This document shows positions 15,686 through 21,280 of a stretch of DNA of 24,283 nt, in pieces. Source of the stretch: a virus. The stretch is from positions 1 to 24,283 of the IMG/VR virus record IMGVR_UViG_3300030117_000650; one strand, 5' to 3'. Within the stretch, counting starts at the first letter, position 1; every line of letters starts with the position of its first letter. The notes under the pieces are model-generated. The model ran no database searches. It had not been told where the DNA came from and saw only the letters and a program-made list of their open reading frames with translations. The translations under genes and the position numbers were made by a program.

Positions 15686-16063
15686 TTATTCAGGAAATTT
15701 TGACAACAGATAGTCAATCTCCTTCAAAGACTGACGCAACAGCTTGTCAGTCTCAGCGTCCATGCCCTCATGTGAGTCAAGAGCCAAACACAAACGACTA
15801 AGACGATCACGGTCAAAAGCCGTCAGGGTACCTTGAGACGCTAGGGTACCTTCGCCATTCTCATTCTTGCCCTTGTGTATGTAACGCAAAGACAACTCAA
15901 CCGACTTCGGTATGTCCTTAACGCCAGTCTCATAATAACAATACATCCGGTGACTTATGCCCAAGGCACGAGCCAACGCAACCTGCGTCATGTTCATCTC
16001 ACTACGCCTGCTGCGAAGCTCGTCACCGCCCCACATGCTGTAAGACTCTTTAGCCTTGTACAT
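15686..16063 (-). CDS. XRE-family helix-turn-helix regulator
   Basis: The 125-aa product has an N-terminal HTH_3-type domain: ELRSRRSEMNMTQVALARAL then GISHRMYCYYETGVKDIPKS, and ELSLRYI, at about residues 14-61. The recognition helix is about ISHRMYCYYETG. The C-terminal part is a helical domain of unknown role with an acidic cluster. Proteins like this bind short palindromes as repressors or activators. ATG 16063 is preceded by a GGAGGAAAT stretch. It overlaps the upstream gene by 14 bases, so both are read from the promoter at 16331-16359. That promoter holds a GCAATNATTGC-like site, so autoregulation is a reasonable guess. This is the only recognisable DNA-binding regulator in the window. 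Confidence 0.85.
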   Translation of the reverse strand: MYKAKESYSMWGGDELRSRRSEMNMTQVALARALGISHRMYCYYETGVKDIPKSVELSLRYIHKGKNENGEGTLASQGTLTAFDRDRLSRLCLALDSHEGMDAETDKLLRQSLKEIDYLLSKFPE

Positions 16064-16301
16064 GCTCTATTTCCTCCAACATCCCATGACGCATCATGTC
16101 GAGAGCAAAGCTCTCATCGTTGTCGAAACGAACAGTCTTGCCGCTCCAATCACATGCCAAAGCAGCAGCAGTACGCCGCCACCTGTCAGGATCAGATGAC
16201 CAAGACCTACTCACCTCACCCCACGCATCCAAAAAGCCAGTAGCATCCGCAGAGTCAAACTCAATCGGATCACCACCAATGTTCAATCTAAATCTAGGCA
16301 C
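16050..16301 (-). CDS. 83-aa acidic protein cotranscribed with the XRE regulator
   Basis: The product starts MPRFRLNIGGDPIEFDSADA, then TGFLDAWGEVSRSWSSDPDR and WRRTAAALACDWSGKTVRFD. It has three or four Trp residues and no membrane segment. The start is a GTG at 16301 with an excellent GGAGGGCAAA ribosome site. I do not recognise the family. Its overlap with the regulator gene suggests a joint function or at least a joint level of expression. Confidence 0.65.
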   Translation of the reverse strand: MPRFRLNIGGDPIEFDSADATGFLDAWGEVSRSWSSDPDRWRRTAAALACDWSGKTVRFDNDESFALDMMRHGMLEEIEHVQG

Positions 16302-16330
16302 TTTGCCCTCCTCTGATAGTTGATGGCCAT

Positions 16331-16359
16331 AACTTAATGCAAAGATTGCTATTGGTCAA
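16331..16359 (-). promoter_or_regulatory. Sigma-70-like promoter with operator-like palindrome, XRE unit
   Basis: On the minus strand TTGACC (16354-16359) and TAAGTT (16331-16336) are 17 bases apart, and the spacer holds GCAATCTTTGC (16339-16349), one mismatch from the palindrome shared by five other promoters here. It lies 30 bases upstream of the GTG at 16301. Confidence 0.65.
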
Positions 16360-16614
16360 TGACAAATATTTGGGAGATTGTTTAAGGGAAAGTTGGTGCA
16401 GCCGTGTGTCCGGTACGCTCTGACAGTCAGCGGGGGCCATATACACCCGTCCCCGTTGGCGTGGCGCGGTGTTTTGGTGGCAGGGTACCTGAATGGCCTA
16501 TTGCTGGCGATTTAAGGCCCGTACAGGCCGAACAATTGTTCTGGTACTAGGTAGGTACCAGACAAAAGAAAAGACCGCCAGCGGCGGCCTTTTGTATTTT
16601 GGGGAATTCCCGCC
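16360..16614. other. Intergenic stretch between amidoligase and XRE units
   Basis: Together with the promoter region this is about 310 bases without a gene. It holds the self-complementary 10-mer CAAATATTTG at 16363, a GC-rich patch (16420-16490) with no recognisable signal, one perfect GAACAATTGTTC (16530-16541) followed by a small TGGTAC/GTACCA inverted repeat (16542-16560), and the terminator at 16573. Confidence 0.5.
16573..16589 (-). terminator. Bidirectional terminator after the amidoligase gene
   Basis: The minus strand reads GGCCGCC, GCT loop, GGCGGTC (one G-T pair) followed by TTTTCTTTTG. T-rich sequence also lies on the plus side, so it may act both ways. It ends the transcript of the amidoligase. 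Confidence 0.75.
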
Positions 16615-17958
16615 TTAGCGGCGGGAATAGAGATTTTTGCGTCCCTGCCAGTATTCAAAGCACTGGTCTGACAGACCATACCAGATGGTAGCGGGGGCGC
16701 GGCGCGTGACTGGCAAGAGCGGGATATCAGCCGCCGCATTACGCACGGTGTATTCGCGCAACACTTCATAGCCGCTTAGATCATGCCGCCCGTTGCTGGC
16801 ACCGTAGGCATTGCCATAAACCTGTTGGTTATGGGTCACGACGGCGGCTTGTCCATTGTGGCCGGTAGCATCCAGCCGCTGGCGGATTTCAGTAATGCGG
16901 GGGCGGACGGTATCAGCATCCCAGCCCGTGGCGCTGATTATTTCCTGCACCGTCGCGCCACCGTCGCGGCGGCACATGGAATATATCAGGCCAATACGGC
17001 TATTACGGCGGAACAATTGGTCTGGCGTCTGGCGCGTATCGTTTGCGCCGCCAATGGCATCCCAGTCAATGCGGCCAGCGGCGCTGGTCATAAACAGATT
17101 TTCCAACAGGGTGAGCCACTGCCAAAGCTTGTCCGCGCTCATAGTCATGGGCGCTTGGCGGAATTCAATGGTGCCATGCCGCGCCCATGTATCCAGCGAC
17201 GCCACTGCAAATTTTGGGCTAGTAGGTGACAGGACGCCAGCGGCGGCACGGGCGGCATCTGCCACGCTGTCACCGCCAGCCTGCCAAAAGCGGTTGTAAC
17301 CGCTACCGTCTGCAACGTGGGCGATAGACCGGCATGCCCAATTGGCACCATTGGACGTGCGACGCCATGCGGGGAAACAAGCGTTAAATTCGCTTTCGTG
17401 GGCGGCATAGCGCGCTATCACGTCCTTTGCCAGTGCAAGCGGCATAACGTCTAAAGTCTCACCGTTGTCATAGCGGCCACTGGTAGCCATGGCGTCACGC
17501 GCTACCATCCAATGCATATCTGGCGAAAGCGCCGCGCCGTCAATTGGCGTATTGCCAACGTGGCAATGCATGCCAACGTGTATTTCACGCTGCCACTTGA
17601 ATTGATGCCAGCCACGTCCGCCAAGTTCTTCGATGGTATTCAGCAAACGCTTTATGTCCGCCTTGGCTTGCGCGGACCGTGGGCTGAAAGTGGGCGTGAC
17701 GAATTCCACGGCCACGCCGTGGGTGGTTTCTTCCTTATACTGTATCCAGTCAAAGCCACGGTCACGCAATTCACGTCCCCACTTTTCAACGCTCCAATTT
17801 TCATCACCGGCTTTGAAAGAAGCGGTATCGTTATATTCTGTTTTTTGGTCCCTCACCCTTTGACTATCGCCACTGCCAACGTTGGCGCGGACATTGTGTG
17901 CAGTCTCGAATTCGGTACCCATGGGCAAGAAATTTGTCTCAAGATTGATAGAAGTCAT
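16615..17958 (-). CDS. Amidoligase-family enzyme (glutamine-synthetase-like carboxylate-amine ligase)
   Basis: The 447-aa product fits the phage/bacterial amidoligase family (Amidoligase_2). GTEFETA lies at about 14-20, HGVAVEFVTPTFS at about 80-92, the His-rich HVGMHCHVGN at about 127-136, and the C-terminal core ARHGTIEFRQAPMTMSADKL at about 259-278. These acidic, His and Arg residues are placed like the metal/ATP site of glutamine-synthetase-type ligases, which join a carboxylate to an amine using ATP. The last ~130 residues look like an added winged-helix-type domain (TVQEIISATGWDADTVRPRI). It has its own promoter and terminator and is visibly richer in G+C than its neighbours, suggesting separate acquisition. 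The ribosome site before ATG 17958 is weak. Confidence 0.78.
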   Translation of the reverse strand: MTSINLETNFLPMGTEFETAHNVRANVGSGDSQRVRDQKTEYNDTASFKAGDENWSVEKWGRELRDRGFDWIQYKEETTHGVAVEFVTPTFSPRSAQAKADIKRLLNTIEELGGRGWHQFKWQREIHVGMHCHVGNTPIDGAALSPDMHWMVARDAMATSGRYDNGETLDVMPLALAKDVIARYAAHESEFNACFPAWRRTSNGANWACRSIAHVADGSGYNRFWQAGGDSVADAARAAAGVLSPTSPKFAVASLDTWARHGTIEFRQAPMTMSADKLWQWLTLLENLFMTSAAGRIDWDAIGGANDTRQTPDQLFRRNSRIGLIYSMCRRDGGATVQEIISATGWDADTVRPRITEIRQRLDATGHNGQAAVVTHNQQVYGNAYGASNGRHDLSGYEVLREYTVRNAAADIPLLPVTRRAPATIWYGLSDQCFEYWQGRKNLYSRR

Positions 17959-18014
17959 TGTTTTTACTCACTTTTTTCGGTTGTGGTAGGGCATAGCTTC
18001 GCCCCATGTCCTAG

Positions 18015-18043
18015 TTTATATCACAGGCAATGATTGCAAACAA
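18015..18043 (-). promoter_or_regulatory. Promoter with GCAATCATTGC operator, amidoligase unit
   Basis: On the minus strand TTGTTT (18038-18043, a weak -35) and TATAAA (18015-18020) are 17 bases apart. The perfect palindrome GCAATCATTGC (18027-18037) fills the -35 side of the spacer. It is 57 bases ahead of the amidoligase ATG. Confidence 0.65.
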
Positions 18044-18248
18044 GCATTTTAAGTGTTTGTTTTTAAACGATAAATTAATTTTCTAGAACAATTGTTCAAA
18101 AAAGAAGAAAACGGGTGATGTTATGGAGGAGAGTGGGAGGATGGCTAGATCCATAAGCTGCGCCAGAGATCCCCGATCCCGATCCCCGATGCCCGATGCC
18201 CGAACAATTTTTCCGGTAGTGAGATCCCCAGATTCAGGCACAAAAAAA
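18044..18248. repeat. Intergenic stretch with GAACAATT elements and CCCGAT heptamers
   Basis: Part of a 330-base region without a gene. It has a perfect GAACAATTGTTC (18086-18097), then five CCGAT/CCGAA words spaced 6, 7, 7 and 7 bases apart (18173-18204). The last runs directly into a degraded GAACAATTTTTC (18202-18213), and the stretch ends with the 19-mer described at the terminator. An ORF over this stretch has no ribosome site and I treat it as chance. Confidence 0.6.
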
Positions 18249-18271
18249 CCGGGCAACCATAAGCTGCCCGG
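18249..18271 (-). terminator. Rho-independent terminator of the two-gene small cassette
   Basis: CCGGGCA and TGCCCGG form a 7-bp stem with a 9-base loop; the minus strand continues with TTTTTTT. The sequence just beyond (AGATTCAGGCACAAAAAAA on the plus strand, 18230-18248) is identical over 19 bases to that at the terminator at 18852. Confidence 0.85.
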
Positions 18272-18291
18272 CACATCCCCGATCTGTAGAT

Positions 18292-18471
18292 TTATTGAGT
18301 TAGCTCTTCGTGTACTGCCCGGAGAAACTGGTCGTCATCCGGGAAGCTCTGGCGATACTCGGTATCGTAACGATGAGTTTGTGTGTCTTTGCCATCGTAG
18401 AACCGTACCACTGTATCTAGTGTTCCATCATCAATGATCCAGATGTTTGGTGAAACGCTTGCATAAAACAT
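18292..18471 (-). CDS. 59-aa phage protein of unknown function
   Basis: This ORF reads MFYASVSPNIWIIDDGTLDT, VVRFYDGKDTQTHRYDTEYR, then QSFPDDDQFLRAVHEELTQ. GGGAG sits about seven bases before ATG 18471 and a strong terminator follows the stop by about 20 bases, so both ends are well framed. It looks like a small compact beta/alpha protein with many acidic residues and no membrane part. It is read together with the 66-aa gene 11 bases upstream. No family is recognised; small acidic phage proteins of this kind are often host-takeover factors, but nothing here proves it. Confidence 0.72.
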   Translation of the reverse strand: MFYASVSPNIWIIDDGTLDTVVRFYDGKDTQTHRYDTEYRQSFPDDDQFLRAVHEELTQ

Positions 18472-18482
18472 TGTCTTTCTCC

Positions 18483-18683
18483 CTATTGAAAGAGTGTGTT
18501 GTAATCATACGCGTAGAGGAAATCCTCAAAAGACTCATTCGTCTGCAACTTCCACAGTTCCCATCCATGCCTGAAGATATCTGCACAATCTCCCTGCAAG
18601 TAGAATGACCATCCTGCTTCAATTTCTTTAACTGTCAGACCATGGATGCCTTGGTCGTCTAATGTGTATCCACCAATAAGCAT
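18483..18683 (-). CDS. 66-aa phage protein of unknown function
   Basis: The product begins MLIGGYTLDDQGIHGLTVKE, then IEAGWSFYLQGDCADIFRHG, and ends with an acidic/aromatic segment NESFEDFLYAYDYNTLFQ. ATG 18683 is preceded by AAGGAG and lies 32 bases from the promoter at 18715; longer in-frame starts lie within the promoter and are rejected. It is hydrophilic with several Trp/Tyr residues. I recognise no family. It heads a two-gene cassette with its own promoter and terminator. Confidence 0.7.
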   Translation of the reverse strand: MLIGGYTLDDQGIHGLTVKEIEAGWSFYLQGDCADIFRHGWELWKLQTNESFEDFLYAYDYNTLFQ

Positions 18684-18714
18684 TTGCTTTCTCCTTTTCT
18701 CGGTTGATGTATTA

Positions 18715-18757
18715 TTAATAAAGCAATCATTGCGACTCGTCAAGTATCAAATGATAC
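18715..18757 (-). promoter_or_regulatory. Promoter with two palindromic sites, small-gene cassette
   Basis: On the minus strand TTGACG (18738-18743) and TATTAA (18715-18720) are 17 apart. GCAATGATTGC (18723-18733) sits in the spacer. Immediately upstream of the -35 is a second palindrome GTATCATTTGATAC (18744-18757), and farther up an A-rich stretch that could act as an UP element. Confidence 0.75.
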
Positions 18758-18800
18758 TTTTTTTTCTTTTTTTTGAACTCAGGATCTTCGCAAAGTAGAC

Positions 18801-18812
18801 GAACAATTGTTC
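18801..18812. repeat. GAACAATTGTTC element
   Basis: A perfect 12-bp palindrome with CGGGTT on its right side, between the terminator at 18852 and the promoter at 18715. A half-conserved copy (GAACAATTCCCC) lies at 18881, between the cyclotransferase stop and that terminator. Confidence 0.8.
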
Positions 18813-18851
18813 GGGTTCGGAGGGATCCGGGGAGATTCAGGCACAAAAAAA

Positions 18852-18870
18852 GGGGAGCTAGAAGCTCCCC
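18852..18870 (-). terminator. Rho-independent terminator of the cyclotransferase cassette
   Basis: GGGGAGCT and AGCTCCCC form a perfect 8-bp stem with a 3-base loop, followed on the minus strand by TTTTTTT and the same 19-base tail as the terminator at 18249. Confidence 0.88.
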
Positions 18871-18894
18871 TTAAAACCCCGAACAATTCCCCGA

Positions 18895-19299
18895 TCACCA
18901 GAGTCTGTTTTGATCTCTCCAAGAATGCTGGTATGCCTCCCACAGTGGTTCTTCCTCCATGCCGAAGTCCCGATATCCCCGAAGAATAGTATCAAAATAG
19001 TCATCATATGGTGGCACAATCTCATCGCTATTCATGCGATAGGTCATCAAGCCACAGATTTCCTCCTTTCTATACAAGCGCGGGAAGCCTTCATATCTGT
19101 CGAGATTCTTCTCGTCACGAGAAGTAATGTCCCACAATCCACACATCAGCAGGCTGCCCTCGTGTGGTTCGATATCGGCTACGCCCCGAAAGACGAGTCG
19201 CCAGTTTTCTAGCGTAAACTTGCCCAAGGGTTTAGCGTCGGGGCAGCGCCCCGACATTTGCTCTTGATTCAGATTTGATCCATACGCGAAATAAAGCAT
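18895..19299 (-). CDS. Gamma-glutamylcyclotransferase-like (AIG2/GGCT fold) protein
   Basis: The 134-aa product has the features of the GGCT-like fold. The substrate-loop motif MLYFAYGSNL is at residues 1-10, followed by MSGRCPDAKPLG, WRLVFRGVADIEP and LMCGLWDITSRDEKNLDRYE. The last Glu (about residue 70) is in the position of the catalytic Glu, followed by GFPRLYRKEE. Members cleave gamma-glutamyl-amine bonds releasing 5-oxoproline, or act on related isopeptides. Its role with the amidoligase is an inference, although comparative genomics has tied these two families together before. ATG 19299 shares a base with the upstream TGA and has GAGGG six bases ahead; a GTG at 19302 is too close to it. 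Confidence 0.88.
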   Translation of the reverse strand: MLYFAYGSNLNQEQMSGRCPDAKPLGKFTLENWRLVFRGVADIEPHEGSLLMCGLWDITSRDEKNLDRYEGFPRLYRKEEICGLMTYRMNSDEIVPPYDDYFDTILRGYRDFGMEEEPLWEAYQHSWRDQNRLW

Positions 19300-19634
19300 C
19301 ACATGCCCTCTACCAAGTCCAGAGCGTCCTCAATCAATTCGTCGTTGAGACGTTCTAAATCGTTAGCCGGTACGATCTCCTTAATCATTTTTGCTGCGTA
19401 AGATGGTGAACAGTCCGAGTCGCAAGCTGTGTACAGCACGAACTCAGAGATCACGAAGCTACGCATCCGGCGTTTGTTGTTTTTGTTCTCTTGGATGAAC
19501 GCTACATTCCTGCGGTAGTGTTCCTCGCCATTGTAAGAGCCATCCAACCAGCAGCGGAAGTAACGCCGCGTCGGACAGTTAGCGTCAAACAGGTTGTCAG
19601 ATAAGTCGTTTGCAATTCTTTCTTTGATGAGCAT
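19299..19634 (-). CDS. 111-aa protein cotranscribed with the cyclotransferase, unknown function
   Basis: The product starts MLIKERIANDLSDNLFDANC and continues RCWLDGSYNGEEHYRRNVAF. It then has a Lys/Asn-rich turn, SFVISEFVLYTACDSDCSPS and an acidic helical C-terminus. Three or four cysteines are present. I recognise no family. It is first in the two-gene unit with the cyclotransferase (1-base overlap) and has a GAGGAGG ribosome site before ATG 19634. Its stable linkage makes it a candidate partner or substrate of the amidoligase/cyclotransferase system. Confidence 0.68.
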   Translation of the reverse strand: MLIKERIANDLSDNLFDANCPTRRYFRCWLDGSYNGEEHYRRNVAFIQENKNNKRRMRSFVISEFVLYTACDSDCSPSYAAKMIKEIVPANDLERLNDELIEDALDLVEGM

Positions 19635-19661
19635 TACGCCCTCCTCTCAGTTGATGCCTTA

Positions 19662-19723
19662 TATATAGGCAATCATTGCAAAGCTGTCAACAAGAAAAAA
19701 CAGAGAAAAGTATCATATGACAC
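19662..19723 (-). promoter_or_regulatory. Consensus promoter with operator and upstream second palindrome
   Basis: TTGACA (19685-19690) and TATATA (19662-19667), 17 apart, make the best promoter in the window. The palindrome GCAATGATTGC (19669-19679) lies in the spacer. A GTATCA-TA-TGACAC site (19710-19723 on the plus strand) lies 20 bases upstream. It drives the 111-aa gene and the cyclotransferase. Confidence 0.85.
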
Positions 19724-19748
19724 TTTTGCTGAGGGGACTGGCGGAAAC

Positions 19749-19760
19749 GAACAATTGTTC
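19749..19760. repeat. GAACAATTGTTC element
   Basis: A perfect palindrome with GGGTT to the right, located between the cyclotransferase promoter and the terminator of the upstream cassette. Confidence 0.85.
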
Positions 19761-19785
19761 GGGTTCTGAGCTGCGGACAAAAAAA

Positions 19786-19815
19786 GACCCCCCAGCCGCC
19801 GGTAGCTGGAGGGTC
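19786..19815 (-). terminator. Rho-independent terminator of the small membrane protein
   Basis: GACCCTCCAGC and GCTGGGGGGTC (minus strand) form an 11-bp stem with one T-G pair and an 8-base loop, then TTTTTTTG. Confidence 0.85.
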
Positions 19816-19851
19816 AGATTCAGACCTTCACCCTATATAGAAAGCCCGAAT

Positions 19852-20016
19852 CTATTTCTTGTACATCAACACGGCTCCGAGTCCGAGGGTTGCGACCGCG
19901 ATGTACATTAGCCCGACATGAATCCAGAACGCTGTCTCGTCCACCGGCTCTACTCCCGTTAGCAATACCAGCAAGAACATTCCGATTGTGGCGAACCCAA
20001 ATCCTAACTTACGCAT
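19852..20016 (-). CDS. 54-aa protein with two transmembrane segments
   Basis: ATG 20016 is preceded by AGGAGG. The product reads MRKLGFGFATIGMFLLVLLT, then GVEPVDETAFWIHVGLMYIA and VATLGLGAVLMYKK. There are two hydrophobic helices (about 5-21 and 31-51) and an acidic turn between them, with a basic cytoplasmic end. It stands alone between a promoter of the shared type (20045-20073) and a terminator. Small two-helix phage proteins of this kind can be superinfection-exclusion, holin-like or host-modulating factors; no family is recognised. Confidence 0.75.
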   Translation of the reverse strand: MRKLGFGFATIGMFLLVLLTGVEPVDETAFWIHVGLMYIAVATLGLGAVLMYKK

Positions 20017-20044
20017 ATTGTCCTCCTTTTCAGTTGACTCATTA

Positions 20045-20073
20045 TATATAGCAACCATTGCGACCCTGGTCAA
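20045..20073 (-). promoter_or_regulatory. Promoter with GCAATGGTTGC operator, small membrane protein
   Basis: On the minus strand TTGACC (20068-20073), 17-base spacer, TATATA (20045-20050). The near-palindrome GCAATGGTTGC (20051-20061) lies in the spacer directly against the -10. An A-rich stretch upstream (20078-20103) is UP-element-like. Confidence 0.8.
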
Positions 20074-20141
20074 CAACAAAAAGCACTTTTTTTATTTTTT
20101 TTTGGAACGAACACGGAGATCCGGGGAGCTTCGAATAACAC

Positions 20142-20273
20142 GAACAATTGTACGGGTGCGGGAGACCCCCGGTGGAGGATCCGGGGGCCGCCTTTTAACC
20201 GAACAATTGTTCGGGCCTTCAGGGAGATCCTGATCCATGCGTAAGACCCCGGCCCGATCCCGAACAATTGTAC
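20142..20273. repeat. Three GAACAATTG elements about 60 bases apart
   Basis: Copies at 20142 (GAACAATTGTAC), 20201 (perfect) and 20262 (GAACAATTGTAC) are spaced 59 and 61 bases apart. This is part of a 500-base stretch (20017-20516) with no gene I can support. A GC-rich inverted repeat (CCCCCGG 20166-20172, CCGGGGG 20181-20187) lies between the first two. Confidence 0.8.
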
Positions 20274-20292
20274 GAGTTTGGCCCGGCCCCCG

Positions 20293-20329
20293 AAAAGGCC
20301 CGGCCACTGATCGCACCCAATGGCCGGGC
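20293..20329 (-). terminator. Possible terminator downstream of the small terminase gene
   Basis: GCCCGGCC (20298-20305) and GGCCGGGC (20322-20329) form an 8-bp stem with a 16-base loop, and the minus strand continues CTTTTC. The stem word GGCCCGGCC is also repeated directly at 20280. Confidence 0.5.
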
Positions 20330-20359
20330 GAGTCGAGGGAGGAATGGACAATGATAGCC

Positions 20360-20444
20360 CCGATGACAGCCCCGATGTCAACCCGATCCCGATCAATCCC
20401 GATCCCGATGACCCCGATGCGGCCCCGATCCCGAACAATTCTTC
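20360..20444. repeat. CCGAT cluster ending in a GAACAATTCTTC element
   Basis: Nine CCGAT or CCGAA words between 20360 and 20435, spaced 6 to 12 bases apart, run straight into a GAACAATTCTTC at 20433. The arrangement copies that at 18173-18213. Confidence 0.65.
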
Positions 20445-20516
20445 GGAAACCCGATGATCTCCGCCTCCTCCCCCCGCATGGTGTGGACAGTGGGATTTAG
20501 TGGGACTTACGCTATC

Positions 20517-21032
20517 TCACACTATATCTTGTGGGTCATGTTCAATAACTTCTGTATCTGGTGTGACATTCACCATCCGAGACTCAGCTAAACGGCGGAA
20601 CTCCTCCAGTTTTTGACTGATTTCCTCCTTAGTCGCTGCCGTCACATCCTGCTTCACAACATGCTGCTTGTTGATAAGTAGCCCTGCTGCCTTCAAGCGT
20701 AACTCTTCAGCCCTGATTGCTTCGCTCAGTTTACCGGCCTGCCATGCCTCATCCCTGATCTTTTTCAGATCGCGGATAGACTTGTCCACAGTGACGCCGA
20801 ACTTGCTTTGCGCCTCCAGCCTCATCTCTTGCAGGCGCTCCTGCACGACGCTGTTCTGTAGCAAGCGCACAGCGGATACAGATGGGTTCTTGTACCCAGC
20901 CTCTCGCGCTGCTGCTGTTTGTGTCATGTCTTTGTGCAGGTAATTGTTCAGGAACTCCTGCTGCATAGGCTTCAGACGTTTCAGTCCAGCCAGTGATGCT
21001 TCTTTGGATAGGTTCTCGCCAACCTTCGGCAT
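20517..21032 (-). CDS. terS: Terminase small subunit
   Basis: The 171-aa product has a helical N-terminal region with LKPMQQEFLNNYLHKDMTQT and AAAREAGYKNPSVSAVRLLQ (about residues 21-60), the HTH arrangement of the Terminase_2-type small subunits (QQ.F...Y......T.AA..AGY). VVQERLQEMRLEAQSKFGVT and a coiled coil for ring assembly follow. It recognises the packaging site and hands DNA to TerL. ATG 21032 has AGGAGC, which overlaps the stop of the preceding 56-aa gene. It is unusual that seven accessory kilobases separate it from TerL. A partial AATTGTTC element lies inside it at 20942. Confidence 0.85.
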   Translation of the reverse strand: MPKVGENLSKEASLAGLKRLKPMQQEFLNNYLHKDMTQTAAAREAGYKNPSVSAVRLLQNSVVQERLQEMRLEAQSKFGVTVDKSIRDLKKIRDEAWQAGKLSEAIRAEELRLKAAGLLINKQHVVKQDVTAATKEEISQKLEEFRRLAESRMVNVTPDTEVIEHDPQDIV

Positions 21033-21041
21033 TATGCGCTC

Positions 21042-21212
21042 CTAGTAGCTTAAATGGATGATCTTCGGATTATCATCGTCTTGGTAATAGAATGCACCGC
21101 CTTCGGTTTGTTTCCATCCGGCGTTCATCATTCCTTGTCTTTCTGCTTTCTCGTCCAACATCTTTTCGATCATTTGTTCGTACTTCGCTATTTCGTCTGT
21201 CTCGTCGTCCAT
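21042..21212 (-). CDS. 56-aa acidic protein upstream of the small terminase
   Basis: The product reads MDDETDEIAKYEQMIEKMLD, EKAERQGMMNAGWKQTEGGA and FYYQDDDNPKIIHLSY. The start has GAGGTG about five bases before ATG 21212 and the stop lies in the ribosome site of terS, so the pair is probably read together. It is a short acidic helix followed by a small beta-like tail; no family is recognised. The 5' untranslated region upstream carries two hairpins that exclude each other. Confidence 0.72.
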   Translation of the reverse strand: MDDETDEIAKYEQMIEKMLDEKAERQGMMNAGWKQTEGGAFYYQDDDNPKIIHLSY

Positions 21213-21230
21213 ATTTCACCTCGCGCTACA

Positions 21231-21269
21231 GGGGGAAGGTTCGTATACCTTCCCCCCTATTTATAGGGG
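21231..21269 (-). promoter_or_regulatory. Two mutually exclusive hairpins in the leader of the terS unit
   Basis: GGGGGAAGGT (21231-21240) pairs perfectly with ACCTTCCCCC (21247-21256). CCCCTA (21254-21259) pairs with TAGGGG (21264-21269). They share bases 21254-21256 and so cannot both form fully. They lie 20 to 60 bases ahead of ATG 21212, close to its ribosome site. Confidence 0.6.
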
Positions 21270-21280
21270 TAAAAAAACCA

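Noticed and set aside
15820-15855. Direct repeat AGGGTACCTT twice within the XRE gene
   Set aside because: It encodes a small in-frame repeat (GTLASQGTL) in the linker after the HTH; no regulatory role is indicated.
18083-18274. A 63-aa minus-strand ORF over the terminator and CCCGAT heptamers
   Set aside because: It has no ribosome site and spans a strong terminator and repeats; it is chance.
20070-20500. Several ORFs of 74-122 aa in the 500-base gap before terS
   Set aside because: They cross promoters and repeated elements, have repetitive Ser/Gly/Arg or Pro-rich translations in several frames, and lack credible starts.
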